NCBI GenBank assembly: GCA_038214135.1
Contig: JBBQSD010000005.1
Span: forward strand, 41,260-105,259
DNA: 64,000 bases
From: JANLSE01 sp038214135
GTDB lineage: Bacteria > Chloroflexota > Chloroflexia > Chloroflexales > Roseiflexaceae
Reading direction: 5' to 3'
The position numbers were made by a program, and so were the translations under genes. Positions 35,549 to 44,537 of this stretch are shown here, in pieces. The notes beneath the pieces are model-generated. The model was not told where the DNA came from and made no database searches. It saw only the letters and a list, made by a program, of their open reading frames with translations. Numbering within the stretch: position 1 is the first letter of the stretch; every line of letters begins with the position of its first letter.

Positions 35549-37924
35549 ATGAGGTATACAAGCATGCATCGGCGCATTCTGCGTCGTAGCGCCCTGAGTG
35601 TTGTATTGTTGGCGGCGCTGATCTTCCCGCTGTTCGCCTATGCCCAGGAACCGCCACCAGCACCCTTGCTGGCCGAGTCGATTCGTCGGGATCTGAGCAA
35701 GGCGCAGCTTGTACTCCAGGAGAACCCGGCGGCTGCACAGCAGTTACTTGAGCAGGCCCAGCGCAGCTATACTGATTCGCTTGGCCCGCAGTTCGCCACG
35801 GCTGCGAACGAAGCGAACCAACAGGTGCAATCTGGCTTTGCTGCCGCTGAATTGGCCCGTAGTGCAAACGATAGCGTCGGCTTTGCAGCGGCCCGTAGCG
35901 ATATCTGGATGGCTCTGTTGGCTGGCAGCTATCGGATCACCGAACAGGCCTTGTTATCCGGCGATGGAAAGACAGCCCAGGCATGGCTGCCATTGCGCGA
36001 GTTTCGCACTGCAACACGGTTCTCGCGCCCAAATGCCGATGCGACACTGGCGATTGCGGATTTTGTTGCGGGCCGGACGACAGCAACGCATGCGCTGAGC
36101 GTCTTTCAGGCCGATCTGCTGGATACATACCAGGCACGCCTGACGGAAGCACTGCACGATCTCACGGCTGCTGATCAGCAACAATACCGTACCCGCAGGG
36201 CCGAGTTTGCGGTGTTTGCACAGGGGTATTTTGCGCTCTTAGCACCTGCGTATGGCACACAACGTGGGGCCGATGCCCAAATGATTGCACTGCGTAGCTT
36301 CGATGAACTGCGTGCGGCGGCCCTGGCTGGCCAGCCGATTCAGGCTCCATTCAATCAGATCGAACAGATGCTGGAAGGGTTTCGGGCAGCACCACTCAGC
36401 ACCGCCGAACAGACGCGTCGGGCTGGCCAGATGCTGCGCTTTCTTAGCCTGGTTGCGATTGAATATGATCGCGGTGTCAGCGGTACGACCGTGATCAAAG
36501 ATCTTGAAATTCGCGAAGCAATCACATTTCAGGCAGGCGCTGCAGCCGCATTTGCCGATCTGCGGCCAACACTGGCACAGCGCGATCCTATTCTCACCAA
36601 ACAGATCAGCGCACAATTTGCGCTGCTCGATGCACAACTACAATCGAGTGCAACAGCTCAGCAGGTCGTCGCACCAGGGGTAGTTCAGGCGACGACCGAC
36701 CAGTTGCTGGCATTGCTCACGCAGATCATGCCAGCAGAATGGCAAACATACGATAGTTCCGCCGATTTTGATGTCATCCAAACGGCGCTCGATCAGATGA
36801 TTGCCGCCGCCGAAGTTGGCCAATATGAGCTCGCCGAATCGGCGCGGCTGGAGGCCTATGCGATCCTCGAAAGTGGGCCAGAGGCCAAGCTGATCGCCTT
36901 TGCGCCACAGTATAAGCCAATCCTGGAGGATCTGTTCTGGTATGGGCAAACCGAACGCCCTGGCTTGGCCTATCTGATCCAGCAACGCGCACCAGTAAGT
37001 GAGATCAAAGCCAGCCGCAGTGCCTTGAACGCCCAGCTTGCCGAGGCGCAACGCGCACTAGCCGGAAATAATGCGCCGGTCGCGGTTGCATCGAATGCAG
37101 CTATTCTGGTGTTTCGCGAAGGACTGGAGGCGATCCTGATCCTGGCATCGCTCATGGGCAGCTTCAAGATCGGCGAACAGCGCAAGTATCGCAAACCATT
37201 ATGGGTGGGAGCCGGGCTGGCGTTTCTGGCGAGTGCATTAACATGGCTGCTGGCTCGGGAGGTGCTGACATCGCTGGCGCGTTATGGCGAACGATTGGAA
37301 GCGATTGTTGGCCTGATTGCGATTGGCGTGCTGCTGCTGATCACCAACTGGTTCTTTCACGATATGTACTGGAAGGACTGGATGGCCAGTTTTCATCAGC
37401 AGAAGAGCCGACTGCTGATCGGCGGTATTACCGGGCAGTTTATTGGGTTGGCAGTGTTGGGCTTTACCAGCGTCTATCGCGAAGGGTTTGAGACCGTGCT
37501 GTTCTTGCAGGCATTGGTGCTCGAATCTGGCTCAGTCACGGTGCTGAGTGGCGTGGGAGCCGGGTTGGTGCTGACGGTTCTGGTTGGGTTGCTTGTGTTT
37601 GCAGTCCAGGCAAAACTACCGCACAAAAAGATGCTGATCTTCACTGGCGTGATGATTGGCGTTGTATTGCTCCAGATGGTCGGCCATACCGCGCATGTCT
37701 TCCAGGTGGTTGGCTGGCTGCCAACCAGCCCGATTCGCGCATTACTGCCCTACACGCCCTATTGGGTAGGATTATGGTTTGGCATGTATGCGACATGGGA
37801 AGGGCTGTTGTTGCAGTTCCTGGCAGGAGCCTTTACGATTGGCAGTTACTTCCTGGCGGAACACCTGCACAAGCGCAATGCGCCGGTTGCAAAAGGCAAA
37901 ATCGAGCGCCGCACAGTTGGGTAG
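35549..37924 (+). CDS. FTR1-family iron permease with an N-terminal extracellular helical domain
   Basis: 791 residues. A signal peptide (SALSVVLLAALIFPLFAYAQ), then about 480 residues of helical extracytoplasmic sequence, then an FTR1/EfeU membrane domain with seven helices. Its two REGxE iron-binding motifs are FREGLEAILI (near 520) and YREGFETVLF (near 642). The N-terminal extension is of the type found in FTR1 proteins fused to a sensing or binding domain, and partners with the upstream EfeO-like lipoprotein. Iron crosses the membrane through the FTR1 part. Start ATG 35549 is 2 bp after the upstream stop, so translation is coupled. Confidence 0.88.
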   Translation: MRYTSMHRRILRRSALSVVLLAALIFPLFAYAQEPPPAPLLAESIRRDLSKAQLVLQENPAAAQQLLEQAQRSYTDSLGPQFATAANEANQQVQSGFAAAELARSANDSVGFAAARSDIWMALLAGSYRITEQALLSGDGKTAQAWLPLREFRTATRFSRPNADATLAIADFVAGRTTATHALSVFQADLLDTYQARLTEALHDLTAADQQQYRTRRAEFAVFAQGYFALLAPAYGTQRGADAQMIALRSFDELRAAALAGQPIQAPFNQIEQMLEGFRAAPLSTAEQTRRAGQMLRFLSLVAIEYDRGVSGTTVIKDLEIREAITFQAGAAAAFADLRPTLAQRDPILTKQISAQFALLDAQLQSSATAQQVVAPGVVQATTDQLLALLTQIMPAEWQTYDSSADFDVIQTALDQMIAAAEVGQYELAESARLEAYAILESGPEAKLIAFAPQYKPILEDLFWYGQTERPGLAYLIQQRAPVSEIKASRSALNAQLAEAQRALAGNNAPVAVASNAAILVFREGLEAILILASLMGSFKIGEQRKYRKPLWVGAGLAFLASALTWLLAREVLTSLARYGERLEAIVGLIAIGVLLLITNWFFHDMYWKDWMASFHQQKSRLLIGGITGQFIGLAVLGFTSVYREGFETVLFLQALVLESGSVTVLSGVGAGLVLTVLVGLLVFAVQAKLPHKKMLIFTGVMIGVVLLQMVGHTAHVFQVVGWLPTSPIRALLPYTPYWVGLWFGMYATWEGLLLQFLAGAFTIGSYFLAEHLHKRNAPVAKGKIERRTVG

Positions 37925-37930
37925 GACCAA

Positions 37931-37964
37931 GCCGTAGAGACGCAACATCTTGCGTCTCTACGGC
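37931..37964. terminator. Long TAGAGACGCAA hairpin between convergent genes
   Basis: 15-bp perfect stem (GCCGTAGAGACGCAA / TTGCGTCTCTACGGC) with a CATC loop, placed between the FTR1 stop (37924) and the minus-strand dioxygenase stop (37970). It is the same core as at 30231-30256. Function as a bidirectional terminator is an inference. Confidence 0.6.
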
Positions 37965-37969
37965 ATTGA

Positions 37970-38854
37970 TTACGCCATACCGATATCAAACGTTGCAGCA
38001 TAGCCTTGGTCGGTCTTGCTGACGGCTACCAGCAATTCTGGTTTATAGATCCCATCATTGCTGTTGAGCGTCGAGCGTTGGCCTTTGCCAGCATATGGTG
38101 CCTGGGTAAAGACCTGATCGGAGAATGCGTCATCGAAGAATAGCTGTGAGGTAAAGACACTGCTGCTGGTCGGACGGATCTTAAAATGGATATGAATAGC
38201 ACGGCCGTTATACCATCCTGGGTAGATCGTCGTGAATGTGGCCTGCCCATTCGCATCAGTCATCTGAGAGCCACGCAGGAACTTCTGGCCGACGGTACTA
38301 GAACCACGATCAACCACATCCGAGTAGACACCATCGGCATCACAATGCCAGATTTCGACCTCGGCTCCCTCAAGTGCAGCGCAGCCACTCCCAGCAACCT
38401 GAGCCACACTGAAGGTCAGGACGAGCGGAATTCCGGCTGATACCGTGCCCGTACCCGGATCGGAACGAATGTCGGATCGGTTCAGGTTCTCATCGACATA
38501 ATATGGCCCCTCAGTGACTTCGGGCCGCACAATACAGGCTGGAACCGCGACGACCGGGGCAGTTGTTGGCGCACTGGCGACTGCAGCCGTTGTGGGTGCG
38601 GCAGTGATAGTTGGTGCTGCAACGGTGGTTGGCTCTGGCAGGGCTGTCGGTATTGGTGCTGTTGTTGGTGCTGGCGCAGCAGCAATGGTTGGCTCTGGTG
38701 CAATAGTTGGTGCTGGCGCGGCGGTTGGCGGAATAGTTGCTGGTGCTGTTGTGGGGCCACAGCCTACCAATAGGGCAGCACTGGCGCTTCCAAACAACGC
38801 CAGAATTTCACGTCGGCTGAGAATTCGACCAAGCTGCTGATCATCATTATCCAT
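37970..38854 (-). CDS. Lipid-anchored extracellular intradiol ring-cleavage dioxygenase
   Basis: 294 residues. A twin-Arg-like start (LSRREILALFG) leads to a lipobox (LLVGCGP, Cys32), then about 75 residues of Ala/Pro/Thr repeats (PAPTTAP-type linker) lift the catalytic domain off the membrane. The domain is a protocatechuate/catechol 1,2-type intradiol dioxygenase: VTEGPYYVDENLNRSDIR, VEIWHCDADGVYSD and YPGWYNGRAIHIHFKI contain the Tyr and the HxH iron ligands, and LFFDDAFSDQVF closes the fold. Exported members of this family are known, but their substrates are unclear. A convergent iron-uptake operon lies 45 bp away. Confidence 0.88.
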   Translation of the reverse strand: MDNDDQQLGRILSRREILALFGSASAALLVGCGPTTAPATIPPTAAPAPTIAPEPTIAAAPAPTTAPIPTALPEPTTVAAPTITAAPTTAAVASAPTTAPVVAVPACIVRPEVTEGPYYVDENLNRSDIRSDPGTGTVSAGIPLVLTFSVAQVAGSGCAALEGAEVEIWHCDADGVYSDVVDRGSSTVGQKFLRGSQMTDANGQATFTTIYPGWYNGRAIHIHFKIRPTSSSVFTSQLFFDDAFSDQVFTQAPYAGKGQRSTLNSNDGIYKPELLVAVSKTDQGYAATFDIGMA

Positions 38855-39110
38855 GTAGTGATTCCTCCATGCTGATCATACATGCGATGCTACCATCGCT
38901 GTATGAAACTACAAGATTGTGCAAATTTCGATCTCCATCGATCTGTATGTAGCATAGAATAATGATATAAAGAATTTGTTTGCATGTCATTTGGATCTGA
39001 TGAGCGTTGGCTTCTCACTCTGCTTTTCTAGATGCCCCAACGAGGCGTCTCTACCCTGATGGCGCTTCTGATCCGTACGGACGCGATGCAGCGCATCTCT
39101 CCGCTCCGGG
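38855..39110. other. Intergenic region with a GAGGCGTCTC repeat
   Basis: No gene. GATGCCCCAACGAGGCGTCTC and TACC (39031-39055) is a half-copy of the GAGACGCC/GGCGTCTC family also at 22510, 49122 and (related) 30231. Further sequence (ATGCAGCGCATCTCTCCG) looks like degenerate repeat. Confidence 0.45.
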
Positions 39111-40046
39111 CTACTGCCCCGAAACCGTATCCACCCTGGCGAACAGATCAATTAACTGCTGGCGGATGCTCTCGGGCAGTGCTGGTTGAAGAATGGCAGC
39201 AACATTCTGTTCCAGATGCTCCGGGTTGCCGGTGCCGCTGAGCACCACATGGATGCCTGGCTCGGCGCGGCAAAAGCGATAGGCTGCTTCTGGCAGGCTG
39301 CTGGCAACGGCATGCAGGAACCCAAGTGGATCCTGGAGATCAATCAATCTAGGATCGACCAACCCCTGTTGAACCAGTTCTGCCATAACCTGGCGGAGCT
39401 TCTCTGGTTGGCTGAGCGCATCGCGGACGGCAAACATGCATAATACGCCAATATTGCGCCGTATTGTTTCGGCAAACACACGCGCCCGCGCCGATTGATT
39501 CAGGATATTAAAGCCAACCATCACGACATCCCAGTAGTCATCGCCAACGGCTCGCTGCATCAACACATGCCCTGGATCAACACCAAATGCCTCGGTAATG
39601 CCAAGAAAGCGGATCTTGCCTTGCTGGCGCAACTGCTGTAGAGCAGGAACTAATTCGGCAACAGCGTGATCATACTGTTCTGGCCGCACCCCATGTAAAT
39701 GGTAGATATCGATATATTCTGTTTGTAATCGAGCAAGGCTTGCCTCAAGCCCGCGAATGAGATCGGCTGCTTGGATGAGTTGCCCATCGCTGGTTATGGA
39801 TTTCTTGGTTGAGAGCACAATCTTTGTTCGGCTGATGCTTCGTAGGGCTTCTCCAACCAGAGCCTCGGTGCCATACGCCTCGGCAGTATCGATAAAGCTA
39901 ACGCCAAGTTCTAACGCCCGCCGAATAAGCGCAATGGAATGGGCATCACTGGCTCCCATACGTTGGCCCAAGCGGCTATGGCCACCACCGCCGAGGCCAA
40001 GCACACTCACCTCTAGTCCCGTTCTACCAAGGGTGATCGATTCCAT
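39111..40046 (-). CDS. Aldo/keto reductase
   Basis: 311 residues from the ATG at 40046; the open frame extends further upstream but only through repeat-like sequence. Family landmarks: LGRTGLEVSVLGLGGGG, SFIDTAEAYGTEALVGEAL (Asp53, Tyr58), KIVLSTKKSI (Lys81), YIDIYHLHGV (His118), IRFLGITEAFG and HVVLSGTGNPEHLEQNV (NADPH-binding C-terminus). The catalytic tetrad Asp-Tyr-Lys-His is complete. Enzymes like this reduce aldehydes or ketones with NADPH; the substrate is unknown. GGAGCG lies upstream of the start (AACAAGGAGCGAATC on this strand). Confidence 0.88.
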   Translation of the reverse strand: MESITLGRTGLEVSVLGLGGGGHSRLGQRMGASDAHSIALIRRALELGVSFIDTAEAYGTEALVGEALRSISRTKIVLSTKKSITSDGQLIQAADLIRGLEASLARLQTEYIDIYHLHGVRPEQYDHAVAELVPALQQLRQQGKIRFLGITEAFGVDPGHVLMQRAVGDDYWDVVMVGFNILNQSARARVFAETIRRNIGVLCMFAVRDALSQPEKLRQVMAELVQQGLVDPRLIDLQDPLGFLHAVASSLPEAAYRFCRAEPGIHVVLSGTGNPEHLEQNVAAILQPALPESIRQQLIDLFARVDTVSGQ

Positions 40047-40270
40047 GATTCGCTCCTTGTTGGAATGAAAAATCTGTTGCACAGGTTGCCATATCATAGC
40101 GCACATTTGTATGTGGCCGTCGTGCTGGGGTGCGACGTATTGTTCTGCATGGCTGCTGCCCGGCCCGTGAACGGGCGGGCTACCCACAGCAAAGGCCGCC
40201 TCTGCGGCCTGGATGAGCCGGTGCAGGCCGGCTTTGCCAGATGGATACGCATCCACAGCGCGGTGCAGAG

Positions 40271-40623
40271 TTATTGGCCAGGTACAAGGATTTTGCTCGT
40301 GGAATGGAGATTGTGCGTCATCATCACGAGCAGTGGGATGGCAATGGGGGTATCCAACTGGGCTACGCGGCCTAGATATACCGCTTGGTGCCCGCATTAT
40401 TGCAGTGGCCGATAGCTATGATGCAATGACGAGTAATCGCCCGTATCGGGCAGGAATGTCGGTTAGCAAGGCGGCCTATATTCTGCGCGAAGGGCGCGGG
40501 CAGCAGTGGGATGCATCAATTGTGGATGCGTTCCTCCGCAGCCTGGGCGAAGAGCATACTATGCGTATTGAGGAAACTCGCACCAATGAGGTGATATCCT
40601 CACCAATGCGAGTTTCGGTCTAA
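40271..40623 (+). pseudogene. HD-GYP domain C-terminal fragment with a frameshift
   Basis: Starting without a start codon, frame one reads LLARYKDFARGMEIVRHHHE and QWDGNG. At a run of five Gs (40346-40350) the reading moves to the next frame: GYPTGLRGLDIPLGARIIAV, ADSYDAMTSNRPYRAGMS and REGRGQQWDASIVDAFL, ending at 40623. This is the GYP half of an HD-GYP phosphodiesterase. One extra G in the run would restore the frame, so a slip or sequencing error is possible, but the 5' HD half is absent anyway. It complements the fragment at 16603-16899, which holds only the first half, though they need not be from the same gene. Confidence 0.8.
40574..40615. terminator. AAACTCGCA hairpin at the end of the HD-GYP remnant
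   Basis: Stem AAACTCGCA (40574-40582) / TGCGAGTTT (40607-40615), with an inner GAGG...CCTC pairing around TGATAT. It lies at the very end of the remnant frame. No T-tract follows, so the role is uncertain. Confidence 0.4.
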
Positions 40624-40685
40624 ATGTGGGGTAGGGTTCGCTTGCACGCCGCGGGCTGAAGCCTGCTAGTGCAGAGTGTCTACTA

Positions 40686-42503
40686 TTACTTCACGATCAG
40701 CGGCAGGAATATACTCAGGTCATTATCCTGAATCGTCAATGTGAGCGTTTGGCCCACGCCATCGGCTCCCACCAGCTGCACATCGATTGTTTCAAGGCTC
40801 TCCGCCGCACTATCGTTGATAATCGACAGGTTGAGCGTTTGAGTACTGGTGCTGCCACCAAGCAGGATGGTTCCGCTGAATACTGCATAATCGCTGCCCA
40901 GTGTTGCAGTACCCCCACCTACACGGTAGCCAGCGATCATTGGTGTGCCACCAGTCGATTTGACTGTCAGCTGAACTGTGCCAACACCCTCATTAATGGT
41001 CGTCGCCGTGGTTGTGAGTTGGGCACCTGGTAGTTCCGACCAAGCAACGAATCCTGCAAGCGCTGTTCCTGAACCAACAGTACCAAGCAGCGTCGCTGCG
41101 CCAGTGGCGAGGTTGATCCGATACAGCCCAGCCACACCACCGACTGCCAGCGCTGCGTAGCCATTACCATTGGCCGATGTTCCTGATGTTGTGACACTCG
41201 CGCCTGGGGGGATGTCGAAGCCATTGGCTGCACTGAAATCCAGCGCCGTACCGCCAAGTGTGATCGGCAGCGGGTTGGTCTGTGTGCCTGCATTGGGCGG
41301 GTTCTGGATGAACAGTTGGTTGCTGTTGGCGTCGAGCGTATACTGGGTCGTCGTACCGCCAGTCAATGGCTGGGCGTAGTTATTGGTATAGGCGGTTGCC
41401 TCAACGCCGGTGCTGCCGACCGGTAGGCCATTGATCAGGCCATCGGTGTTGATTCCAGTAACACTTCCGGCGGCCCCACCAAGATCACCATCGACAGGCA
41501 CGCCGGTGTTAGGATTGAGACGGAAGTTCAGGCCGCTGCCTGTCGTCACACGGATGCGGTCGACGGTTGGGTTGAAATCAAGCCCATAGCCGATGACACT
41601 TGGATCTGGTAGATCGACCGGATTGCCTCCGGCATCAACGAATGCAATCAGGCCAGCCGAGCCTGTCGCCGTTGCTGCGCCGGTCTGCGGATCGATCAGA
41701 TAGAGTGTGGCCGTGTTCGTTGTGGCATTGACTCCCAGGCCATACAGTTGGCCAGTTGCAGGGCGGCTGTCAATCCCAATCAGTGTCTCGCCCGCAACAA
41801 TGCCAGATGTGGCAACGTTCGTCGTTGTACCGGGAGTATCCATACGGAAGCGCAGCAGCGTGCCGCCATTAGCACTGAGCGCTGCGCCGATTGGCAGTGG
41901 CGACCAGATCGCCAATCCACGGGGTGTAAGTGTTCCGGGGGTGCCAAGCAGGGTGGCTGCCCCAGTCGAAAGCTCAATCCGATACAGCCCAATCACGCCA
42001 CCAACCGTCAGGATCGCGAAGCTCGTGCCTGTTGCAGCAGCATTCGATGCTGGTGCATTCACGCCAGGCGCAATATCGAAGCCCCGTGCTGTGGTAAAGT
42101 CCAACGGGCTGCCATTCAATGTCAGCGCCAATGGAGCTGTTTGCGTGCCTACATTGGGCGGGTTCTGGATGAACAGATTATTGGTGATCGAATCAAGTGT
42201 GTAGAGTGTTGTCACGGTGGTATTTGGTGCATTATTAGTATAGGCCACTTCATCGATGCTGGTTGTGCCGCCATTGATCGGCCCGTCCATGTTCACGCCA
42301 GCAAAACTCCCGGCAGCACCGCCCAGATCGCCATCGACAGGCGCGCCGGTGTTGGGGTTGAGGCGGAAGTTCTGCCCACTGCCCGTTGTGACGCGCAGGC
42401 GATCAACGGCTGGGTTGAAGTCGAAGCCATAGCTGATCGTAGCGGGATCTGGCAGATCGGCGGGATTGCCAACCCAACGTTTCGCTGTGCTGGCATAGGC
42501 CAT
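40686..42503 (-). pseudogene. DUF4394 secreted protein ending in LPLIVK, 5' end lost
   Basis: Two DUF4394 units of about 250 residues each are visible, with repeated phrases DFNPAVDRLRVTTGSGQNFR, LNPNTGAPVDGDLGG and LFIQNPPNVGTQT, then a Calx-beta domain (GVGTVQLTVKSTGG, ATLGSDYAVFSGTI) and the C-terminal tail LSIFLPLIVK. The first unit begins abruptly (NPADLPDPATISYGFDFNP), without the preceding half-unit that the second has and without a signal peptide. Upstream lies repeat sequence, and the ATG at 42503 has no RBS. Intact relatives would be exported. This copy looks 5'-truncated and is probably not made or not secreted; start 42503 is a formal choice. Confidence 0.75.
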
Positions 42504-42660
42504 CGCGTTTCGATGGTACACTGAGGAAATAATCGGGAACAAGCCGTCCGCAGGCTGAAGCCTGCGGCAATGGACAATGCACCCATAGCCACCTGGCTTC
42601 AGCCCGCGGTGAGTAGAGGCAACCATTCCCACCCTTCTGTAATCAACCAAGGAGCATTTC
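42504..42660. repeat. GCAGGCTGAAGCCTGC palindromes between divergent genes
   Basis: CCGCAGGCTGAAGCCTGCGG (42547-42566) is a near-perfect palindrome, and GGCTTCAGCCCGCGG (42596-42610) a half-copy. Related copies are at 24146 and 40649-40668. The RBS AAGGAG of the serine hydrolase is at about 42649. Confidence 0.6.
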
Positions 42661-44103
42661 ATGACAGCAACAGGAGTGGCGAGCCTGCCACGCGCCACGC
42701 CGGAATCACAGGGGGTTGATACTGCCGCAATTGCTGGTTTTGTGCAGGCAGCCGAGCAAACAATCGATCATCTGCATAGTTTCATGCTGCTGCGCGATGG
42801 GCATGTGATCGCGGAGGGTTGGTGGCATCCCTATGCTCCCGAGCGGCCACACCTTCTGTTTTCGCTGAGCAAGAGTTTCACATCGACAGCGGTTGGGATT
42901 GCCATTGATGAGGGGCTTCTGACGCTTGATGATGCGGTGATCTCATTCTTCCCAGAAGAAACCCCTGCTGTTGTCAGCGAAAACCTGGCGGCATTGCGGG
43001 TGCGCCACCTACTCTCGATGTCGGTTGGCCAGGCGACTGAGCCGATTGGACGCGATATGCGCCAGGAATACAACTGGGCGAAGATGTTTCTGCACCATCC
43101 AATTGAGTTTCAGCCTGGCACGCAGTTTTTGTACAATAGTATTGCAACATACATGCTCTCGGCGATTGTGCAGGGGCTGACAGGCCAGACGCTGACTGAG
43201 TATTTGCGCCCACGCCTGTTTGATCCGCTGGGGATCGAGCATGCTGATTGGCAATCCTGCCCGCGTGGCATCAATGTTGGCGGGTGGGGGCTGAGTATCA
43301 CCACCGATGCGATTGCCCGCTTTGGCCAACTCTACCTACAGCAGGGCCAGTGGCAGGGCCGCCAGTTGATCGTGCCAGCGTGGATCGCACAGGCGACCAC
43401 ACAGCAGATCAGTAATGGCAGCGACCCGAACAGTGATTGGGCGCAGGGCTATGGCTTCCAGTTCTGGTGCTGTCGCCATAATGCGTATCGTGGCGATGGC
43501 GCGTTCGGCCAGTATTGTGTTGTCATGCCGGATCAAAATGCGATCCTGGCGGTTACAGCTGGCCTGGGCGATATGCAACCACTGCTCAATCTTGTCTGGG
43601 AACATCTGCTGCCAGCTCTTGGTTCCGCGGCGCTCCCCGAGAATCCAGCACAGCAGCAGGCATTCACCCAGCACCTCGCGGAACTCAAGCTTCCATTTGC
43701 TCAGGGGAATGCCGCTTCACCAACAGAAGCCCATATTTCTGGTAAGATCTTTGTCTGTGCCGCCAATGAGCAGCAGATCGAGACTATCCGGTTGGATTTT
43801 GATGCGGAAGGGGCAACTCTAACGATCCGCGATCATCAAGCGGAGCAGCGGGTTGTGTGTGGACGTAATGATTGGTGTTCAGGCACAACTACCCTGTATT
43901 ATGGTGAGCCTGCCAGTATGACATCTGCCGTGGGCGTGTGGCAGGATGAGAGCTATATCATCACGCTGTGCTATGTTGAAACACCATTTGTCGCGACGAT
44001 TCGCTGCCATTTTGATGGCGATCAGCTCCAGTTCAGCGACAATGTCAACTACGCATTTGGGCCAACCAATCGGGCAGAAGTGACGGCACAGGCTGGCGGA
44101 TAG
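42661..44103 (+). CDS. Class-C beta-lactamase-like serine hydrolase
   Basis: 480 residues with no signal peptide. The penicillin-binding/class C beta-lactamase fold shows LLFSLSKSFTSTAVGIAIDE (SLSK, Ser68-Lys71), LYNSIATYMLSAIVQGLTG (YNS, Tyr158), and ARFGQLYLQQGQWQGRQLI plus GQYCVVMPDQNAILAVTAGL toward the third motif region. A beta-rich C-terminal domain of about 110 residues follows. Members are esterases, peptidases or beta-lactam hydrolases, and a true lactamase activity is unlikely to be inferable here. AAGGAG precedes ATG 42661. A clear terminator follows. Confidence 0.85.
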   Translation: MTATGVASLPRATPESQGVDTAAIAGFVQAAEQTIDHLHSFMLLRDGHVIAEGWWHPYAPERPHLLFSLSKSFTSTAVGIAIDEGLLTLDDAVISFFPEETPAVVSENLAALRVRHLLSMSVGQATEPIGRDMRQEYNWAKMFLHHPIEFQPGTQFLYNSIATYMLSAIVQGLTGQTLTEYLRPRLFDPLGIEHADWQSCPRGINVGGWGLSITTDAIARFGQLYLQQGQWQGRQLIVPAWIAQATTQQISNGSDPNSDWAQGYGFQFWCCRHNAYRGDGAFGQYCVVMPDQNAILAVTAGLGDMQPLLNLVWEHLLPALGSAALPENPAQQQAFTQHLAELKLPFAQGNAASPTEAHISGKIFVCAANEQQIETIRLDFDAEGATLTIRDHQAEQRVVCGRNDWCSGTTTLYYGEPASMTSAVGVWQDESYIITLCYVETPFVATIRCHFDGDQLQFSDNVNYAFGPTNRAEVTAQAGG

Positions 44104-44122
44104 CCGATAGCCGATAGCCGAG

Positions 44123-44168
44123 AACAAGTGAACAAGAAAGCAGGATACATTTGTTCACTTGTTTTTTT
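44123..44168 (+). terminator. Rho-independent terminator after the serine hydrolase
   Basis: 13-bp stem AACAAGTGAACAA (44123-44135) / TTGTTCACTTGTT (44151-44163), a 15-nt loop, then seven consecutive Ts in total at 44162-44168. It starts 20 bp after the stop codon. Confidence 0.8.
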
Positions 44169-44179
44169 GTTGAAAACGC

Positions 44180-44207
44180 TTGAAATATACACGGAATAGA
44201 GTATAAT
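44180..44207 (+). promoter_or_regulatory. Promoter of the methylase region
   Basis: TTGAAA (44180-44185), 16-bp spacer, TATAAT (44202-44207): a near-consensus sigma-70-type promoter reading into the broken ORF and the DNA methylase. It is in a stretch noticeably richer in A/T than the surroundings. Confidence 0.65.
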
Positions 44208-44529
44208 CAGTACACTTGATAGTAGTTTCTTTGCGACCCTACCTACACTCTCACACATTCCCAAGGACCAAGCAGATGTTGCATAGCTCATCTACGAGCT
44301 TCAACCCAGCGACCATAAAGGGCGTTATCAACTTTTTCATAGCCAAACAGTTTACACACAATTTACTTCGGCCCTTCAGCGCATAACAAACGCTGATCCA
44401 GGGTTAGAAGGTGATTTTCTCAAGATATTACAACGCAAGCTTGATGAAAAGCAATTGGGTGGTAGCGTTCCTCCCGATACTTCTTCACTACGTGATGTAT
44501 TCTCTCAAGACGAAACGTTAGAGGAATAA
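44200..44529 (+). pseudogene. Short ORF interrupted by one TAG, upstream of the DNA methylase
   Basis: Between a stop at 44197 and the stop at 44527-44529, one frame reads STLDSSFFATLPTLSHIPKD, then QADVA, a TAG at 44284-44286, and continues LIYELQPSDHKGRYQLFHSQ and so on, through GLEGDFLKILQRKLDEKQLG, to VFSQDETLEE. Both sides of the TAG look like normal protein, and TGG (Trp) would restore the frame. No ATG, GTG or TTG start is visible before the first part. It ends 8 bp before the methylase ATG, so it could be the remains of a partner protein, perhaps a restriction enzyme (inference). I do not recognise the family. Confidence 0.5.
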
Positions 44530-44537
44530 GAATCACC

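Noticed and set aside
42504..42698. N-terminal extension of the DUF4394 frame up to 42698
   Set aside because: It reads through palindromic repeats and overlaps the start of the serine hydrolase on the other strand. No signal peptide or RBS.
44277..44381. 34-codon ORF starting at the ATG near 44277
   Set aside because: It overlaps the more protein-like frame interrupted by TAG, lacks an RBS, and is short.
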